A stretch of DNA of 7,591 nt from contig USLO01000083.1 in NCBI GenBank assembly GCA_900555515.1, positions 1 through 7,591 of the forward strand, given 5' to 3'. A program made the position numbers and the translations under genes. The notes beneath the pieces were generated by a model. It was not told the DNA's origin. It was given only the letters and a program-made list of their open reading frames with translations, and did not search any database. Below are positions 5,967-7,591 of this stretch, piece after piece. Positions within the stretch are counted from its first letter, which is position 1; the number at the start of each line of letters is the position of its first letter. The DNA comes from an uncultured Collinsella sp. GTDB taxonomy: Bacteria > Actinomycetota > Coriobacteriia > Coriobacteriales > Coriobacteriaceae.

Positions 5967-6287
5967 TTACTGGCCAATCCAGTGTTGCGCATAGCTCTTA
6001 ATGTCCTCGGTAAAACCGTCAAGGTCGTCAAGGGTGATCACGCTGTCGATAAGCAAATTGGCTATCTCGCGGTGCATTGTGCTGCGGCGAATGTCGTTTG
6101 CAATTACGCCTGAGGACAGCTTGTCTCTATTGAGGCGCTCTTCTAGTGCCCAAAATCTACTGGACGCTTCGCTGTCGCCGTTCAGCATCTCAACGTACTG
6201 GCCGATGAGCTTTTCCATATAACGTTCTTGCCATTGAGGAAGCATTTTCTTAAACAGCTTCCAGTCGCTTTCGGCTACGTCGCGCAT
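5967..6287 (-). CDS. Small conserved-type protein of unknown function (106 aa)
   Basis: A soluble, charged, mostly helical protein of 106 aa beginning MRDVAESDWKLFKKMLPQWQ, with no signal peptide or membrane segment. The sequence resembles short Firmicutes/Actinobacteria proteins starting MRDVxESDWKxFxxxLPxWQExYM and containing FWxLExRxxxDK and a late LLxDxVIxLDDLxxF pattern. As I recall, such proteins are sometimes labelled multidrug transporter in databases. That label cannot be right here, because nothing in the protein could span a membrane. The start at 6287 is supported by GGAGG (6292-6296 on the minus strand) four bases upstream and by the family-like N-terminus. It lies downstream of the phosphofructokinase gene on the same strand but 579 bp away across three large hairpins, so co-transcription is doubtful. 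TAGAAT (6334-6329) could be its -10 box, but no good -35 is seen. No function is proposed. Confidence 0.8.
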   Translation of the reverse strand: MRDVAESDWKLFKKMLPQWQERYMEKLIGQYVEMLNGDSEASSRFWALEERLNRDKLSSGVIANDIRRSTMHREIANLLIDSVITLDDLDGFTEDIKSYAQHWIGQ

Positions 6288-6360
6288 ATGTCCTCCGCTC
6301 GTTAAACAGGCTTTTCCATTTGCCTTTCATTCTATTTGGTTTTCGCTCCCAGGCGTGGAT

Positions 6361-6381
6361 GAAGGGCTTTCTTCAGCCTTC
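6361..6381. repeat. Small hairpin upstream of the 106-aa gene
   Basis: GAAGGGCT (6361-6368) and AGCCTTC (6375-6381) pair over seven bases with one bulged G and a six-base loop. No T-run follows. Together with 6288-6360, where nothing else is recognisable apart from the possible -10 box, this is the upstream region of the 106-aa gene. Confidence 0.35.
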
Positions 6382-6420
6382 GAGATTGGGCTTGAATGGG
6401 TCGTATGCCACAAAGCAGGC

Positions 6421-6552
6421 CCATCTACTACGTTTAATTGGATACCCTCAACCATGCCGGGAAAATGAAAAATAAAACCGCAGGTAGAAGGCCTGTCGAT
6501 TTTCGAAAAAGGCGGTCATGGTTGGCTCCATCGAGTTAAACGTAGTAGATGG
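6421..6552. repeat. 132-bp inverted-repeat element with 17-bp perfect ends
   Basis: CCATCTACTACGTTTAA (6421-6437) is the exact reverse complement of 6536-6552. Further in, CAACCATG (6449-6456) matches CATGGTTG (6518-6525) at symmetrical distances, so the arms align over about 40 bases with a diverged middle. The 61-base centre holds short palindromes (CAGG...CCTG, TCGATTTTCGA). No open reading frame and no transposase is present. The shape resembles a miniature inverted-repeat element or a structured RNA. No target-site duplication is evident. Confidence 0.75.
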
Positions 6553-6619
6553 CCCCTTTTCGTGGCGGACCATCAAACGAACGTCGACGCTTGTACTGTA
6601 GCCGCTCCGATCATTCGTA

Positions 6620-6685
6620 AGTTGCGGTGGAATAGTTCCTAAATTCAGCCATTTGCGGGCAAGCAGGAACTATTTCACCGCAACT
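6620..6685. repeat. Long hairpin, 21-bp stem with one mismatch
   Basis: 6620-6640 (AGTTGCGGTGG then AATAGTTCCT) and 6665-6685 (AGGAACTATT then TCACCGCAACT) are reverse complements at 20 of 21 positions. The exception, G facing T, would be a G-U pair in a plus-strand RNA. The 24-base loop starts with AAATTCAG (6641-6648), which is the reverse complement of CTGAATTT (6684-6691) just past the stem, allowing an alternative pairing. No gene or U-tract explains it. Confidence 0.8.
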
Positions 6686-6718
6686 GAATTTCAGACCAGG
6701 CACCCGCAGCAAGAAGAT

Positions 6719-6872
6719 GAATAGCCTCGGCGAGTATGTAGACGAAGGGCCCTCCGACCCCGCCCGACGATTTCGATTGGCGACCTTTGACGGAGTCAAG
6801 GGAGGAGCCAAATCGAAATACGTCGGGCGGGGCCGGAGGGCCCGATGGGATGGATTTCGACCGAGGCTATTC
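6719..6872. repeat. 154-bp fold-back including the phosphofructokinase stop codon
   Basis: The outer arms GAATAGCCTCGG (6719-6730) and CCGAGGCTATTC (6861-6872) are a perfect 12-bp inverted pair. The right arm is the last sense codon and TAG stop of the minus-strand phosphofructokinase gene. After 13+13 unpaired bases comes a stem of about 35 bp (6747-6781 with 6807-6843), which carries GGGCCCTCCG and CCCCGCCCGACG on the left arm and has one mismatch and two single-base bulges. An inner stem follows, CCTTTGAC (6783-6790) with GTCAAGGG (6794-6801). The structure could end phosphofructokinase transcription, but no T-run follows. Confidence 0.8.
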
Positions 6873-7591
6873 GTCGCCGAAGCTGATGCCCAACGCCTTG
6901 GCCTCGCGCACCAGATCGCTCTGGGGGTCGACATACTTGAGCTTGCCGGCGACCTCCTCGAGCGGCATGTGGCACATCTTGCCGTCACGCAGGGCAATCA
7001 TGTAGCCAAACTCGCCGCGCAGACAGCCAAGCGCGGCCTCGACGCCGCACTGGGTCGCAAAGATGCGGTCCTGAGCGTCGGGCTGGCCGCCGCGCTGCGT
7101 GTGACCAGGGATGGCGACGCGGGTCTCGCGACCGGTCTTGGCCTCGATCTCCTTGGCGATGTCGTACACGATTGACGGGCTTGTACGCTCGGCGAGCTTC
7201 TTCTTGTACTCCTTCTTGGACAGCGCTGCGTCCTCCTTGGAGATAGCGCCCTCGGCGACGGCTACGATCGTAAAGCGGCTGCCGGTCTCCATGCGATGCT
7301 CGATGGTCTTGATGACGTTGTCCATGTCGTAGGGGATTTCGGGGATCAGGATGACGTCCGCACCGCCCGCGACGCCGGCATACAGCGGAATCCAGCCGAC
7401 CTTGTGGCCCATGATCTCGATGACAAACACGCGGCCGTGGCTCGAGGCGGTGGTGTGGATGTCGTCGATGCACTTGGTGGCGACGTCGATGGCGCTCGTA
7501 AAGCCAAAGGTCAACTCGGTGCCCCAGGTGTCGTTATCGATGGTCTTGGGCAGGGCGATAACGTTGAGGCCCTCTTCGCGCAGGCGGTTGG
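6867..7591 (-). CDS. pfkA: 6-phosphofructokinase, 5' end beyond the window
   Basis: Glycolytic enzyme that phosphorylates fructose 6-phosphate to the 1,6-bisphosphate. About 241 codons are visible, running to TAG at 6867-6869. The frame stays open past 7514, where a TTG might be mistaken for a start, through to the window edge. Since the catalytic motif PKTIDNDTWGTE lies upstream of that TTG, the gene is partial only because the window ends. Recognisable family segments are PKTIDND (catalytic aspartates), VIEIMGHKVGWIPLYAGVAGGAD (substrate-binding MG[RH] region), LIPEIPYD, and GHTQRGGQPDAQDRIFATQ (fructose-6-phosphate binding). Lys in PKTIDND, in place of the Gly of E. coli PfkA, is typical of PPi-dependent and actinobacterial mixed-type enzymes. 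The GGDG/GGDD motif needed to choose the phosphate donor is outside the window. ATP or PPi use therefore stays open. The expected full length is roughly 340-380 aa. Confidence 0.93.
   Translation of the reverse strand, partial: NRLREEGLNVIALPKTIDNDTWGTELTFGFTSAIDVATKCIDDIHTTASSHGRVFVIEIMGHKVGWIPLYAGVAGGADVILIPEIPYDMDNVIKTIEHRMETGSRFTIVAVAEGAISKEDAALSKKEYKKKLAERTSPSIVYDIAKEIEAKTGRETRVAIPGHTQRGGQPDAQDRIFATQCGVEAALGCLRGEFGYMIALRDGKMCHMPLEEVAGKLKYVDPQSDLVREAKALGISFGDE

Noticed and set aside
6611..7175. Open frames on both strands across the three fold-backs and the phosphofructokinase end
   Set aside because: They read through palindromes and are antisense to, or out of frame with, the phosphofructokinase gene. 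Their composition is low-complexity Arg/Ser/Pro with no start signals.
7512..7514. TTG as the start codon of the phosphofructokinase
   Set aside because: The frame continues upstream to the window edge and includes the catalytic PKTIDND motif, so this TTG is an internal leucine.

Overview
The window looks like chromosomal DNA from a GC-rich Gram-positive of the Coriobacteriia, most likely Collinsella or a close relative. This is inferred from base composition, strong Shine-Dalgarno sites, a FtsX-type ABC exporter common in that group, an actinobacterial-type phosphofructokinase and gaps filled with palindromic repeats. The genus is not proven from sequence alone.

Layout. (1) 40-618, plus strand: an ogt-type DNA repair methyltransferase. 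(2) 619-824: a gap between convergent genes holding a 62-bp tandem repeat. (3) 825-2060, minus strand: a CLC antiporter whose pore residues match the fluoride-specific CLC-F clade. Its leader (about 2071-2200) holds a fluoride-riboswitch 3' half and an intrinsic terminator, behind a good sigma-70-type promoter at 2208-2236. (4) 2378-5850, plus strand: a two-gene ABC operon, with a LolD/MacB-like ATPase followed by a double-FtsX permease. The operon is bracketed by two copies, in opposite orientation, of a 46-bp repeat, and ends in two stacked hairpin terminators. (5) 5967-6287, minus strand: a 106-aa conserved-type protein of unknown function. (6) 6288-6866: no gene, but three large fold-back structures in a row. 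(7) 6867-7591, minus strand: the C-terminal two thirds of a 6-phosphofructokinase whose 5' end lies outside the window.

How it fits together. The clearest functional unit is the fluoride-detoxification module: promoter, fluoride-sensing leader, terminator, then a F-/H+ antiporter. Its aptamer is unusual: the 3' half is textbook, but the 5' half has an imperfect pseudoknot and an extra hairpin inserted before the AAACCGCC segment. The ABC operon is a self-contained exporter or mechanotransmission-type complex with no visible regulator and unknown substrate. The genes are ordinary. The unexplained content lies between them: a 62-bp tandem array, a dispersed repeat inverted around the ABC operon, a 132-bp inverted-repeat element, a 21-bp-stem hairpin, and a 154-bp fold-back that includes the last codons of the phosphofructokinase gene.
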